A program made the position numbers and the translations under genes. The notes below the pieces were generated by a model. That model had not been told where the DNA came from, ran no database searches, and was given only the letters and a program-made list of their open reading frames with translations. This document shows, piece by piece, positions 35,421 to 44,543 of a stretch of 64,000 nt of DNA (its first letter is position 1; each line of letters opens with the position of its first letter). Source of the DNA: Pseudobacteroides cellulosolvens ATCC 35603 = DSM 2933. GTDB lineage: Bacteria; Bacillota; Clostridia; Acetivibrionales; DSM-2933. Where the stretch lies: positions 5,466,001-5,530,000 of the forward strand of contig NZ_LGTC01000001.1 of assembly GCF_001262605.1 (NCBI RefSeq), given 5' to 3'.

Positions 35421-38198
35421 TTATTCTACAATAATTTCAGGATATTCTTCTGATACGGCACCAAAATTAACAGCTAGTTGAATAACATCTTTAATATTTA
35501 TCGAATCATCCATATCAAAATCACATACAGGATTATATTGCTCTTCACCCTTTACTGTGTTGAAGACTTTTGCAATTTCCACAACATCCTTCATGTTTAT
35601 TGCACCATCCTGCATGCCGCTTGAATTTGGAATATCTCCGGCCAGCATTACAACGGGTGAAGAAGCACTTCCTATAATATGATTTTTGCTTCCCAATAAA
35701 TCTTTTATATTTCTTGTTAGATATCCGGGCTTTGATATGCTCAAGTTGTAAAATCCTCTTATCATATTTACGTTTTCCAACTTAAAAAATCCATTTGTAC
35801 CTGATGTTGTTGCAGTAAAACTGTAACCGCCGCTTGATTTCAATTCAACCTTAAACCCTTCATTTATATAACTGTTCACAGACTCTACACTGGACTTCAC
35901 ATAACCTGAAACTGTTATTTTATCTGCTGCAGGTGCGGTGTTATTAGCAAACGCTGCCATAAATACCAATGCTGAATTCCAGTAAACTGTGTGTTCATTT
36001 GCCACCCAGTCATTTGAACTTCTTGCATAGCACTTTGCAGCAAACCTTGATAATCCTGCACCTTCAAAAGCATTAGGTCCGCCAGGCATATATCCGTCAG
36101 GTATTCCAGCCTTACCATCGTTGTTGTATATGTTACTGAAAACACCTTTTGTGGAGTCTTCACCATAACCTGAAACAAAGCTATATCTAAGAGGGTTTGT
36201 ACCAAGCAGCCAGTTAAGTGAACCAAATCCCATTGTGCTTATGGATTCATTCGATTTTCCCAGCAGCTTTGCACCGATAATTGCATCCATTGGAGTATTC
36301 ATAACCTGCATATTTATACCCCAGAAGTAATTTCCAGGAACAATAGCATTTTTCCATGGGTTATCATTATATCTTGTTACGATTTTATTTATCCATTTGT
36401 CATATTGAGTATTGATCCAGCCCTCAACCTGAGTATCTTTTGAATCTGCTTTGAGATAGCACATAAATGCTGTGTACCACATATCTCCCCAAGTATGCCC
36501 ATAGCCATATGAATCTGTAAACTTTGATTCAAATTTTGTGTAGTTGTTTTTAAAATATGAGTGATATTTTTCATCAGATGTTGATCTGTACAGCGATGCT
36601 GCAGCCCAGAGCCTGTCACTGCTGTCATTGCTTACATTGTATGGACCAGGCGGTGATACTATGTTTGAAGGATTCTTCTCTAAAAACTCCCATGCCTTTT
36701 TAGCTGAATCAAGACATTGATCAGCAAATGTTTTGTCGTAATCCTTGTATAAAAGGTAGGACTGTGCCAAAATAGCCGCTGCACAAGCAGTATCGTCAGT
36801 TGTGCATCCATTTTGGTCCCTGATTATTCTTGCCTTAACATTTTCGTCACTATCTGACTGAACTCTTGGATAAAACCCACCGCTTGCAGCATCCTGCATT
36901 TTAAGCATCCATTCCAGTTCCCACCTGCATTCATCTAAAATATCAGGTATACTGTTTGTGCTTTCAGGTATGTTAAACTGATTGTCGGAAAACTGTGAAG
37001 GAAACATTTCATAAGCCCAGAAAAGATCTGAAAGTCCTGATGCCCCTGCATTTACATATTTCCCATAGTCACCGGCATCGTGCCATCCCTTTGAAACATC
37101 TACAGGTGATTTTTTGCCGGAAGCAAAGGATGCTATTGAATCCTGAGGAGTTTTATCACTTCTTGGGAACCCATCTGCATAAGGCTCTTCAAGCTCAATC
37201 CCCTGACGCTGATAGTAGAAATACCTTGCTGAGTCTGTTATGAGTTCCTTATAAATATCTTGTCCTATTTTAAACTTCGGCGAAGCATCAATGCCTGAAG
37301 CCGAAACAGTTATGTAATATTCACCGGGTGTTTTGAATTCGCTGAAATCGGCCTTTAATACCTTTTCACCTGAATCCACAGCTTCAAATTCTGAAACAAG
37401 GGTTAGATTTTTCTTAAATACAACAGTATTGTCAGATACTTTCTTCACCTGAAATTCTGTATCTTGGGAAGCAGTAAGATCTTCCGGAAACCCTGTAACC
37501 AGAGCATACTTCTCGCTTTCGGGTATGAAGCCCAACTGGTTGACCTTAATGGCAGGTGCTGCTTTCTCATTATCAGGAGAAGTTATTTTTATATCATTTA
37601 GCCAAACTGTAAATGGGCTGATATTAACCTTGTCTATAACCAGACATGTAACTGAGGATGGATCAAATTTTTCGTTAAGTGCTGTAATATCCTTAAGAGG
37701 TATTTTAACATGCTGCCAATCAGTTGTAGTCTCGATATATTTGGATACTGCAATTTTCACATCAACTTCAAGGCCTCCTGCACGTTCATAAACCTTATCC
37801 CTGAAGCCGATAACAAAATCTTCTCCTCCTTCTTTACCCTTTATGTTAAATTCTAAGTATCCATTTTGAACATATTGTGAAATGTCGTGAGAATTCCATC
37901 CCCTAAGTGTTAAAAGAGATACCCACCATCCTGAATTGACAGGCTTTGATATGTTAAGTCTCAGTGATGGTAGATCATTATAGGTTTCTGTAGTATCAAG
38001 CGGCAAGGTGCTGTCCACTGTTTCAATTTCCCCAGCTCCGCTTCCGGTCCAGCCTCCGACAGCAGTATTTTTAAATATCTGCACATCAAGCAATCTTCTG
38101 TAACCATCAGGTGGATTCGCTGCATTTGAATACACCGGAGGCACAATCATGGCAAAAATCAAAACAATTGCCAGTAAAAGTGTTAATTTTTTTCCCAT
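35421..38198 (-). CDS. Cellulosomal GH9 glucanase: CBM30-like, Ig, GH9, X module, type II dockerin
   Basis: About 925 residues. Signal peptide (1-27); a beta-sandwich module (about 33-215) resembling CBM30 of C. thermocellum CelJ (GWWVSLLTLRGWNSHDISQY, then FTVWLNDIKITSPDNEK); an Ig-like module (about 218-310); GH9 catalytic domain (about 315-755) with GWHDAGDYGKYV carrying the catalytic Asp and NEHTVYWNSALVF carrying the Glu acid; an X module (about 763-850, VSGYVKSS to NGFFKLENV); and a two-repeat dockerin (about 858-920; INMKDVVEIAKVF and DFDMDDSINIKDVIQ). The X-dockerin pair is the type II arrangement of CipA-like scaffoldins, not the usual enzyme-borne type I. AAAGGGG precedes the ATG at 38198; the longer ORF start at 38264 lacks one. 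Confidence 0.92.
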   Translation of the reverse strand: MGKKLTLLLAIVLIFAMIVPPVYSNAANPPDGYRRLLDVQIFKNTAVGGWTGSGAGEIETVDSTLPLDTTETYNDLPSLRLNISKPVNSGWWVSLLTLRGWNSHDISQYVQNGYLEFNIKGKEGGEDFVIGFRDKVYERAGGLEVDVKIAVSKYIETTTDWQHVKIPLKDITALNEKFDPSSVTCLVIDKVNISPFTVWLNDIKITSPDNEKAAPAIKVNQLGFIPESEKYALVTGFPEDLTASQDTEFQVKKVSDNTVVFKKNLTLVSEFEAVDSGEKVLKADFSEFKTPGEYYITVSASGIDASPKFKIGQDIYKELITDSARYFYYQRQGIELEEPYADGFPRSDKTPQDSIASFASGKKSPVDVSKGWHDAGDYGKYVNAGASGLSDLFWAYEMFPSQFSDNQFNIPESTNSIPDILDECRWELEWMLKMQDAASGGFYPRVQSDSDENVKARIIRDQNGCTTDDTACAAAILAQSYLLYKDYDKTFADQCLDSAKKAWEFLEKNPSNIVSPPGPYNVSNDSSDRLWAAASLYRSTSDEKYHSYFKNNYTKFESKFTDSYGYGHTWGDMWYTAFMCYLKADSKDTQVEGWINTQYDKWINKIVTRYNDNPWKNAIVPGNYFWGINMQVMNTPMDAIIGAKLLGKSNESISTMGFGSLNWLLGTNPLRYSFVSGYGEDSTKGVFSNIYNNDGKAGIPDGYMPGGPNAFEGAGLSRFAAKCYARSSNDWVANEHTVYWNSALVFMAAFANNTAPAADKITVSGYVKSSVESVNSYINEGFKVELKSSGGYSFTATTSGTNGFFKLENVNMIRGFYNLSISKPGYLTRNIKDLLGSKNHIIGSASSPVVMLAGDIPNSSGMQDGAINMKDVVEIAKVFNTVKGEEQYNPVCDFDMDDSINIKDVIQLAVNFGAVSEEYPEIIVE

Positions 38199-38367
38199 CT
38201 TATCATTCCCCTTTATAAAATTATAAAATGAATTGCATATTGTAGATAACATATTTTCTGTCATCTACAATATATAAATAATTTTACCATCCTTTAAAGG
38301 TAATTTAAAGAAATCTTTATCAAATTATAGCAATTTGTGTAAGACGGGAAAAATTATAACTTCTGAC

Positions 38368-38868
38368 CTATTTGCCCCTTATCATCCTGAAAGTAAAAAA
38401 CGCAACCGTTCCGAAAAGAACAATAAGAACTACCGGTAAAAATGCAACACCTACTCCTTCCATTTTGCCTTCAGCTACCCAGACAGAAACCCACAACATA
38501 TAGGAAAACAGTACTGTTATTTCTGTTTTAATAAATCTAATTAGGGTTCTTGAATTGGTATACTGGAATTTAGCATTGTCTTCAGTTATCTCACATAAAT
38601 AATTAAAAATATGAGGAAATCTTCCTAATATAGTTAATAACGTATACAAAGCTAAATTCACAATAAACAGAGCATTCAAACCGCCTTTTCCGCCCCATCC
38701 GTCCGGCCTACCGCAAATTCCAAAATGTGTCGGAATTTTTTCCGGTAAGTCATTAAGCTTTAACATCATAAATATTGCTGTTCCAATAAAGACCATGGCA
38801 CATATGCCTTCAATTATGATCTCCGGGATAGTTAAAGGAATTTTAAGTTTTGGTCTTGAACTCTTCAT
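38368..38868 (-). CDS. DUF1648-type small membrane protein
   Basis: 166 residues, four predicted membrane helices. LNDLPEKIPTHFGICGRPDGW matches the DUF1648 signature (LPdkiPtHfn..G.pdg), found in SdpI-like and related membrane proteins. No SdpI-specific regions are obvious. It lies 169 bp upstream of the GH9 gene, in the same direction, with no clear link. Function unknown. Confidence 0.75.
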   Translation of the reverse strand: MKSSRPKLKIPLTIPEIIIEGICAMVFIGTAIFMMLKLNDLPEKIPTHFGICGRPDGWGGKGGLNALFIVNLALYTLLTILGRFPHIFNYLCEITEDNAKFQYTNSRTLIRFIKTEITVLFSYMLWVSVWVAEGKMEGVGVAFLPVVLIVLFGTVAFFTFRMIRGK

Positions 38869-39117
38869 ATGAATACCACCTGCTTTTTATATTTGTTATA
38901 TTAGCACATTTATTATAATATCAATTATAACAATCTAATTAATGAGTATCAATTGCCGCATCCCCATATATCTTATATAAGAATACAAAAAATGAAAATC
39001 CATTTTATAGCATTCCGAGTAAAAAAGTGATATAATAAAAAATTGAGGAAAAATAGTTTGCTGTAAATACAAAAGAAAATAACAGATAAAAAACAGATAC
39101 TTTGTGGAGGGATAGTT

Positions 39118-39591
39118 ATGAAAATGTTAGCACAGCAAATGGAAGAATTAATAGAAAAATTTAAAAACGATTTTTATAATCTAGATGAAGAGATAACAAC
39201 TGTTAAGATTTCTAGGGATAAGTGGTCCATTAAAGAAATAATCGGTCATTTAATCGACTCCGCATCAAATAATCATCAAAGATTCGTCAGAATGAAAATC
39301 TCAGAGGAAATAAGCTTTCCAGATTATAATAATGAAGAATGGCTTAAAGCACAGCACCATCAAAATATGAGATTTAATGAGTTAATGAATTTGTTTTATT
39401 TCTTTAATAAGCTTCTCATTGGAATTATTGAAGAAGTTGATGATAATCAATTAACACATAAATGGAAAGTAAAATGGTTTGAAGATAAAGATTTTATAAC
39501 ATTAGAAGAATTAATGATTCATTATGTCGACCATCTGAAGGGTCATTACCATCATGTGCATGAAAGGGTAGATGAACTAATTAATTTATAA
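39118..39591 (+). CDS. DinB-family (DfsB/YfiT-like) four-helix protein
   Basis: 157 residues. The conserved histidines of the metal-binding DinB_2 fold appear as GHLIDSASNNHQRF and HYVDHLKGHYHHVHE. The family includes thiol-S-transferases (e.g. bacillithiol-dependent) and damage-inducible proteins; activity cannot be told. GGAGGG lies before the ATG. Stands alone on the plus strand, converging on a VOC gene. Confidence 0.82.
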   Translation: MKMLAQQMEELIEKFKNDFYNLDEEITTVKISRDKWSIKEIIGHLIDSASNNHQRFVRMKISEEISFPDYNNEEWLKAQHHQNMRFNELMNLFYFFNKLLIGIIEEVDDNQLTHKWKVKWFEDKDFITLEELMIHYVDHLKGHYHHVHERVDELINL

Positions 39592-39627
39592 TTATGATGG
39601 AATCCCCTTCAAATAGCTTTACTAAGA

Positions 39628-39990
39628 TTACATGCTTTGAACAAATTGTATTTTAATGTTGTTCGGATCCCTTACATAGAAAAATTTGATAGTGGGATTT
39701 GGCTGAAAAGGTCCGCTATCAATTTTTAATCCTTTCTCTTTTATAAACTCCATCATGTTATCAACAGAATCTACTTCAAAACCCAGCGTAATGCTGTTAC
39801 ATTCATTTAATACTTCGTTTTTTGCATTGCAAATAAGTTCAACTTTTGTTTCTCCATCACCCAAGAAACAAATCTCAGTTTCCGAACCGGCTGTAAACCT
39901 TTTATTAATAGGCAGTCCCACAATTTCTTGATAAAACCTTAAAGAGTCCTCCATATTTTTAACCGTAAGTGTACACCAACAAAATTTCAT
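39628..39990 (-). CDS. Glyoxalase/VOC superfamily protein
   Basis: 120 residues, full length, with two beta-alpha-beta-beta-beta repeats: FCWCTLTVKNMEDSLRFY, then ITLGFEVDSVDNMMEF, ending FYVRDPNNIKIQFVQ. Possible metal ligands include the two Glu residues typical of the fold, but I cannot assign an activity (glyoxalase, fosfomycin-type or dioxygenase). A repeat copy lies 28 nt upstream of its start. Confidence 0.82.
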   Translation of the reverse strand: MKFCWCTLTVKNMEDSLRFYQEIVGLPINKRFTAGSETEICFLGDGETKVELICNAKNEVLNECNSITLGFEVDSVDNMMEFIKEKGLKIDSGPFQPNPTIKFFYVRDPNNIKIQFVQSM

Positions 39991-40017
39991 AATTCAATCG
40001 CTCCTCATGCAATTTTG

Positions 40018-40077
40018 AACAAAATCACGAATGATTTTGCAACCTTGATTTGTTGTCATAAGAAATTGTGGTGTAGA
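40018..40077 (-). repeat. Dispersed intergenic repeat, copy B
   Basis: Contains a perfect 8-bp hairpin, CAAAATCA (40020-40027) with TGATTTTG (40032-40039), then CAACC and GTTGTC. Just beyond it (40072-40118) the sequence resembles the first codons of the alpha/beta hydrolase at 45902, as if a 5' gene scrap were attached. Confidence 0.65.
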
Positions 40078-40264
40078 ATATACCATAGTTTCCCAGACAT
40101 TAAGAAAATTAATATTTGATGCTATATATATTTTTTACAATGATTCAGAACGACATTCATCTTATTTGTGTAAAAAACCACTACTCCGGTTAAATATATC
40201 AAAATTTTACATAAACTATTTATATAACATAATCTATGGATTATAATTAAGGCATGAATGAAAA

Positions 40265-40341
40265 ATTATTCCGCTTTCTACGCGAGTGTTGACGAGCTAA
40301 GTCAACACAAAAGCCAAAATAATAGCGGAAGTTATTTTTTT
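40265..40341 (+). promoter_or_regulatory. Branched terminator-like leader of the esterase gene
   Basis: An outer stem TTCCGCT (40269-40275) / AGCGGAA (40324-40330) encloses a perfect 8-bp hairpin, GTGTTGAC / GTCAACAC (40286-40308), and is followed by GTTATTTTTTT. It lies 57 nt before the esterase ATG. It may be a leader attenuator or the terminator of a small RNA. I could not match it to a riboswitch class I know. Confidence 0.5.
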
Positions 40342-40397
40342 GTTCGCAGCTATATACACAATGCTACAAGTACACTAAATTAAAGGGGGTAGAAGAA

Positions 40398-41720
40398 ATG
40401 TCAAAAAGAATTAAAAACCCTGTTAGAATTGTAATGTTACTTATTCTAACAGCTGCTGTTACTCTATCTTTTAACATGAATGCGGCTGCCAGGCAAACAC
40501 CGGTACGCCAAACTAACTATCGTACTGTTACAGAAATTTTTGATTGGGGTGCTGCATCTACAAAAGTAATTATTGATTTAGGTAAACCGGTAGTACAAGG
40601 TTCCGTAAGCAAGGACACTTTCACAGTATTTGTTTCAAGAAGTGATGCCAGAATTGCAACTCCATTATTGGAAGAAGGTTACAGGACAATAACAAAAGCT
40701 TATGTTTCCGATAGAAATGGAACCCCGGCTCTAGTGGGAAAATATGCAGTGTTAGAGATGGAAATTGGACCAAATGTGTCATTAAGTTCACCTATCAACT
40801 ATTATGAAGGGTTTAATTCATGGATTGATTATAATTATAAAATTACTCAGGTAAAAGATATTGGTTTTGGTCCATGTAAAATTAAAGGTTTAGTAGTCAG
40901 TAAACATGCTGGAGAAACGAGAAAACTTGTTGATGATTTCTCAATAGGAAAATCATCTTATGATGATATCACTTTTACATATGCAGATTATAAACCCTCA
41001 AAAGACCATAAAAAGAATCCGTTAATTATATGGCTGCATGGCTGGGGAGAAGGCGGTACAGATGCAACCCTACCTCTTTCCGCTAACAAATCCGTAAACT
41101 TATCTTCAAAAGAAATTCAATCCTATTTTGGAGGAGCTTATGTCTTGGTTCCTCAGGCAAACACTTACTGGATGGATGGTTTTACAGGAATTGCAGATGG
41201 AACATCCAAATATGAAAAAGCACTTATGGCCTTTATAAAAGATTATGTTTCTAAAAACAAAGACATTGATCCAAACAGAGTTTATATTGGCGGATGCTCC
41301 AGCGGCGGGTATATGACAATGCTGATGATTCGCGATTATCCTGAATACTTTGCAGCTGCATTTCCAGTATGTGAAGGTTTAATAGATGTTTTAATCACCG
41401 ATGAACAAATCCTGAAAATGAAAGATGTTCCAATATGGTTTACTGCTGCCAAGACAGACCCTACATTACCACCAGCGGAGTTTACAACACCTACTTACGA
41501 ACGCTTAATCGATGTTGGGGCAAAAAATGTTTGCTATACTTTATTTGAAGATGTACACGATACTTCCGGCTTATATAAAAATGCCGATGGTACGGCCTTT
41601 GAATACGATGGACATTTTTCATGGATATATGTTTACAACAACGAATGTGAAACAACAATTAACGGTAAGACAACAACAATAATGGAATGGCTGGCATCAA
41701 TGACATTAGATAATAGATGA
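40398..41720 (+). CDS. Secreted alpha/beta-hydrolase esterase (carbohydrate-esterase-like)
   Basis: 440 residues. Signal peptide (1-30, cut near AAARQ); an N-terminal beta-rich module (about 35-180); an alpha/beta hydrolase (about 190-435) with LIIWLHGWGEGG (oxyanion region), YIGGCSSGGYMTML (nucleophile Ser), KTDPTLPP (probable Asp) and a late HFSW segment (probable His). It resembles Ig-plus-phospholipase/CE1-like secreted esterases that act on plant polysaccharide esters. No dockerin, so it should act as a free enzyme. GGGGG precedes the ATG. The substrate is an inference from context. Confidence 0.8.
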   Translation: MSKRIKNPVRIVMLLILTAAVTLSFNMNAAARQTPVRQTNYRTVTEIFDWGAASTKVIIDLGKPVVQGSVSKDTFTVFVSRSDARIATPLLEEGYRTITKAYVSDRNGTPALVGKYAVLEMEIGPNVSLSSPINYYEGFNSWIDYNYKITQVKDIGFGPCKIKGLVVSKHAGETRKLVDDFSIGKSSYDDITFTYADYKPSKDHKKNPLIIWLHGWGEGGTDATLPLSANKSVNLSSKEIQSYFGGAYVLVPQANTYWMDGFTGIADGTSKYEKALMAFIKDYVSKNKDIDPNRVYIGGCSSGGYMTMLMIRDYPEYFAAAFPVCEGLIDVLITDEQILKMKDVPIWFTAAKTDPTLPPAEFTTPTYERLIDVGAKNVCYTLFEDVHDTSGLYKNADGTAFEYDGHFSWIYVYNNECETTINGKTTTIMEWLASMTLDNR

Positions 41721-41726
41721 AAGTCT

Positions 41727-41760
41727 AAAAGAGGTTGAGGGGTATCCCACAACCTCTTTT
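41727..41760. terminator. Bidirectional terminator between esterase and MFS genes
   Basis: AAAAGAGGTTG (41727-41737) pairs with CAACCTCTTTT (41750-41760), 11 bp, with A and T tracts on both sides, between convergent genes. Confidence 0.88.
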
Positions 41761-41768
41761 TATATAAC

Positions 41769-43013
41769 TTATATTGGCTTTCCAGCATCGATCAGCACCT
41801 TGTCAACAAACATAAAAAACGACTCAATAAGCATTAGTATACCTGTACCAATTAATAACCATTCTATTTTTATAAAATCGGATACCGGTCCAAATACCAA
41901 CATCCCTAATGGCATCATAATACTTGATATCATACTCAAAACACCAAATACCCTGCCTAGAAAATTCTCTTCTACTTTTTGCTGCAATAAAACAGTAAAT
42001 GGTGTATTAAACATAGGCATGACAATTCCCACTAATCCCATGAAACTTAAATAAATCCAAAAAATCGGAGCAACTCCAAGGGCAAAAGTACCAAGTCCTG
42101 TTATTAGTGTAGATAGAACCATTGTGTGAATCTTATTCTTAAATCCACCCCAGAATGCCATAACGATACCGCCAAGCATCATACCCCCGGAAAATACAAT
42201 CTCAATTGCTGTTAACCTCCAAACATCGCTGCCAAAACTTCGTGTCACCTGTAATGGCGTCAGAAATGCAATGGGAGCTGCTAATATAAAAAAGATTCCG
42301 CAATACATGAATATCTTCTTCACAAATCCATGATTTCTTATATACCTGTAGCCTTCATACATATCACTGAAATAGCTGGTCGTTTGCTTTTCCAATGCTT
42401 TTGCATGTGTAGGCACATGTAAAAACAAGAGCAATACCAAAACTGCCGAAGCTGCAGTAAAAACATCTATAAAAAATATAGTTTCCATGGTAGCTATTGT
42501 TAGTAATACACCGCTAAGCATGGGAGAAACCAGCATAATCATTGACTGTATACTGCTGTTTGCTGCATTCACCTTAGTAAGCTTATCCTCAGGTACAAGT
42601 TGAGGAATAAAAGCTCCTACAGCCGGCGTCTGAACAGCAGTTCCAAGAGCTCTTACTGCAGATACTACAAACAGTAACCAAGGTGCATCATATCCCATCA
42701 TAAATAAAATAGCGATACCAAAGGTGGATAAAGCGATCATAGAATCGGACAAAATGATAAGTATTTTACGGTTATAACGGTCCGCCCACACCCCTGCAAA
42801 CGGTGATAGGAAAAATGTCGGCAAAAATCCGCAAATAATTGATATTGTCATCATAACACCCGATTGTGTTTTCAATGTTATATACCATCCAATTGCGTAT
42901 TGAACCAATGATGAGCCAAAAAGTGATATTGTCTGACTGGCCAAAAAGAGTATTATTTTTTTCTTCCAATCGGCATTTACTACATCTTGACCAATACTTT
43001 TTTCTTTAGACAT
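41769..43013 (-). CDS. MFS exporter, Mef/EntS-like
   Basis: About 414 residues, 12 predicted membrane helices. The GVWADRYNRKILIILSD loop between helices 2 and 3 is the MFS motif A region of the DHA3 drug-efflux group, which includes macrolide efflux proteins Mef and EntS. GAGGAGG lies 9 nt before the ATG at 43013; the ORF start at 43031 overlaps that site. The transcript probably begins near 43343 and carries a uORF and a terminator before the gene, as in antibiotic-inducible efflux genes. The drug is unknown. Confidence 0.85.
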   Translation of the reverse strand: MSKEKSIGQDVVNADWKKKIILFLASQTISLFGSSLVQYAIGWYITLKTQSGVMMTISIICGFLPTFFLSPFAGVWADRYNRKILIILSDSMIALSTFGIAILFMMGYDAPWLLFVVSAVRALGTAVQTPAVGAFIPQLVPEDKLTKVNAANSSIQSMIMLVSPMLSGVLLTIATMETIFFIDVFTAASAVLVLLLFLHVPTHAKALEKQTTSYFSDMYEGYRYIRNHGFVKKIFMYCGIFFILAAPIAFLTPLQVTRSFGSDVWRLTAIEIVFSGGMMLGGIVMAFWGGFKNKIHTMVLSTLITGLGTFALGVAPIFWIYLSFMGLVGIVMPMFNTPFTVLLQQKVEENFLGRVFGVLSMISSIMMPLGMLVFGPVSDFIKIEWLLIGTGILMLIESFFMFVDKVLIDAGKPI

Positions 43014-43100
43014 ATTTTTATTCCTCCTCAAAAGGCTGTAATTTCAAGCACATTACAAATTATTAATATCTATTATAGCCAGCTTCTATTTTAAAACATA

Positions 43101-43131
43101 CAAAAAGAGGGTAGATTTTGTCTCACCCTCT
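43101..43131 (-). terminator. Attenuator terminator in the MFS leader
   Basis: AGAGGGT (43106-43112) pairs with ACCCTCT (43125-43131), extended by AGA/TCT, followed on the minus strand by UUUUUG. It lies about 90 nt upstream of the MFS start and about 270 nt after the preceding gene. Confidence 0.7.
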
Positions 43132-43267
43132 ATAACAATCCTTCAAGTGCATACCTATATGGCATATGCAATTATGAATTTTCCATTGTTAATAAAGTTT
43201 ATCTTAAAAATAGGCAGACCAATCCTGATTACTCCACACACATGCAGAGTCTTTAAGAACTATTAAA

Positions 43268-43315
43268 TTAGTTGCATAAAGTATTAAACCGGAATCTCAT
43301 ATAAATAGCACCCAT
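43268..43315 (-). CDS. Leader peptide (uORF) of the MFS gene
   Basis: ATG at 43315, 10 nt after GGAGG, encodes MGAIYMRFRFNTLCN then stops at 43268. It begins about 30 nt after the predicted transcription start. Between it and the terminator are further short stems (GACTC/GAGT, GCATA/TATGC). This fits ribosome-stalling attenuation, though translation is unproven. Confidence 0.55.
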   Translation of the reverse strand: MGAIYMRFRFNTLCN

Positions 43316-43349
43316 TTTTAAGAAACCTCCATTCATGATATTCATCTAT

Positions 43350-43378
43350 ATAATACCACATATGTTTACGTTTTACAA
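43350..43378 (-). promoter_or_regulatory. Promoter of the MFS leader
   Basis: Minus strand: TTGTAA (43378-43373), a 17-nt spacer, then TATTAT (43355-43350). Confidence 0.55.
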
Positions 43379-43403
43379 TTGCTGTGGGACTTTATTTCTC
43401 CTC

Positions 43404-43859
43404 TTAATTCAAAGAAATGTATATATGTATTTCCGCATTTTCCATATCGCTGCCTTGATATTCTTCAAAATCACAGCTATATTTTCTATCTAAGTCCATA
43501 TTCCAAAGCTTAGTCCAAAATTCTGCAACCGCTTTTTGTGCATGTCCATAAATAATAAACTTTGCGTATTTCCCTGCAGGAATGATTTCGGATTGCACAT
43601 TATCAGGCAGGGTTGAATTTTTATGTACTTCACAACAAACCATTACATCATATGCTCCATTGGTACCATTTTCATAATTTGTATAAAGCCCTATGCTTTT
43701 ATTATTTTTCTTGCTGTCTATTGATTGATAAATTCCAGCTGCAAAAAACTTTTGCCATATCATACCAATATCATCACACATGTTTTTATCACTGTTACTG
43801 GTTCTAATTCTTAACCCTGCTACTACTTTTTCTTCAATCTGTACTAACTCGTAATTCAT
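43404..43859 (-). CDS. Stand-alone effector-binding (GyrI-like/Cass2-like) protein
   Basis: 151 residues. MNYELVQIEEKVVAGLRIRT opens a single AraC effector-binding/GyrI-like domain; the end (SDMENAEIHIYISLN) is the closing strand. Such proteins bind hydrophobic cationic drugs and may buffer or sense them. No DNA-binding domain. I use the ATG at 43859, 9 nt after AGAGG, over the one at 43865. Its promoter block is duplicated at 48640-48725. It lies upstream of the MFS leader in the same direction. Confidence 0.78.
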   Translation of the reverse strand: MNYELVQIEEKVVAGLRIRTSNSDKNMCDDIGMIWQKFFAAGIYQSIDSKKNNKSIGLYTNYENGTNGAYDVMVCCEVHKNSTLPDNVQSEIIPAGKYAKFIIYGHAQKAVAEFWTKLWNMDLDRKYSCDFEEYQGSDMENAEIHIYISLN

Positions 43860-43910
43860 TATCATATACCTCTTTTCATATTTAATGAAGTCAGTATACT
43901 ACTCTTAAGT

Positions 43911-43926
43911 TGACAACTGCATGTCA
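43911..43926. promoter_or_regulatory. Candidate operator, copy 1
   Basis: TGACAACTGCATGTCA, an inverted repeat with TGACA/TGTCA arms, about 50 nt upstream of the effector-binding gene. The same 16 bp occur without change at 48704-48719 upstream of another GyrI-like gene. Confidence 0.55.
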
Positions 43927-43935
43927 TAAATATAA

Positions 43936-44529
43936 TCATTTTTTTGATGTACCATCTATATCTATTTTATTATACAAAAAGCAGTCTGTTGTGTGGTCAT
44001 TAACCATACCTATCGCTTGCATAAAAGCATATATAATGGTAGAACCGATAAACTTAAACCCAAGCTTTTTCATATCTTTGCTTATTTTATCAGAAAGGTT
44101 TGTAGAAGCAGGAATACTGGATATTTTATCCCACGAATTTACAATCTGATTATTTCCAACATAATTCCATATAAAAGCATCAAAGCTTCCATGCATGCTC
44201 TGCACCTTTTTAAAGCAAATTGCATTTTGTTTGACTGATTGAATTTTTAATCTATTTCTAATAATATCTTTATTTTGCATAAGAGCATCCATTTTGCAGT
44301 CATCATATTTAATTATCTTTTCTATATCGAAGTTATCAAATGCCTTCCTAAAGGCTTCCCTCTTTTTCAGAATAGTCAGCCAGCTAAGGCCTGCCTGCAT
44401 ACCCTCAAGAATAAGCATTTCAAAAAGCCTGTTATCGTCATGAAGCGGTCTCCCCCACTCCAAGTCGTGATATTTTTGATATATTTCATCATTTGTACAC
44501 CATGCACATCGAACAATATTCTGATCCAT
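43936..44529 (-). CDS. tag: DNA-3-methyladenine glycosylase I
   Basis: About 197 residues. RCAWCTNDEIYQKYHDLEWG and a late NDHTTDCF supply the Cys/His pairs that hold the Tag zinc ion; DDNRLFEMLILEGMQAGLSW and GFKFIGSTIIYAFMQAIGMVN are the family core. Tag removes 3-methyladenine from alkylated DNA. GGTGAGG precedes the ATG at 44529. It lies 14 nt after the alpha/beta hydrolase gene, so it probably shares its transcript. Confidence 0.93.
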   Translation of the reverse strand: MDQNIVRCAWCTNDEIYQKYHDLEWGRPLHDDNRLFEMLILEGMQAGLSWLTILKKREAFRKAFDNFDIEKIIKYDDCKMDALMQNKDIIRNRLKIQSVKQNAICFKKVQSMHGSFDAFIWNYVGNNQIVNSWDKISSIPASTNLSDKISKDMKKLGFKFIGSTIIYAFMQAIGMVNDHTTDCFLYNKIDIDGTSKK

Positions 44530-44543
44530 TTTATACCTCACCC

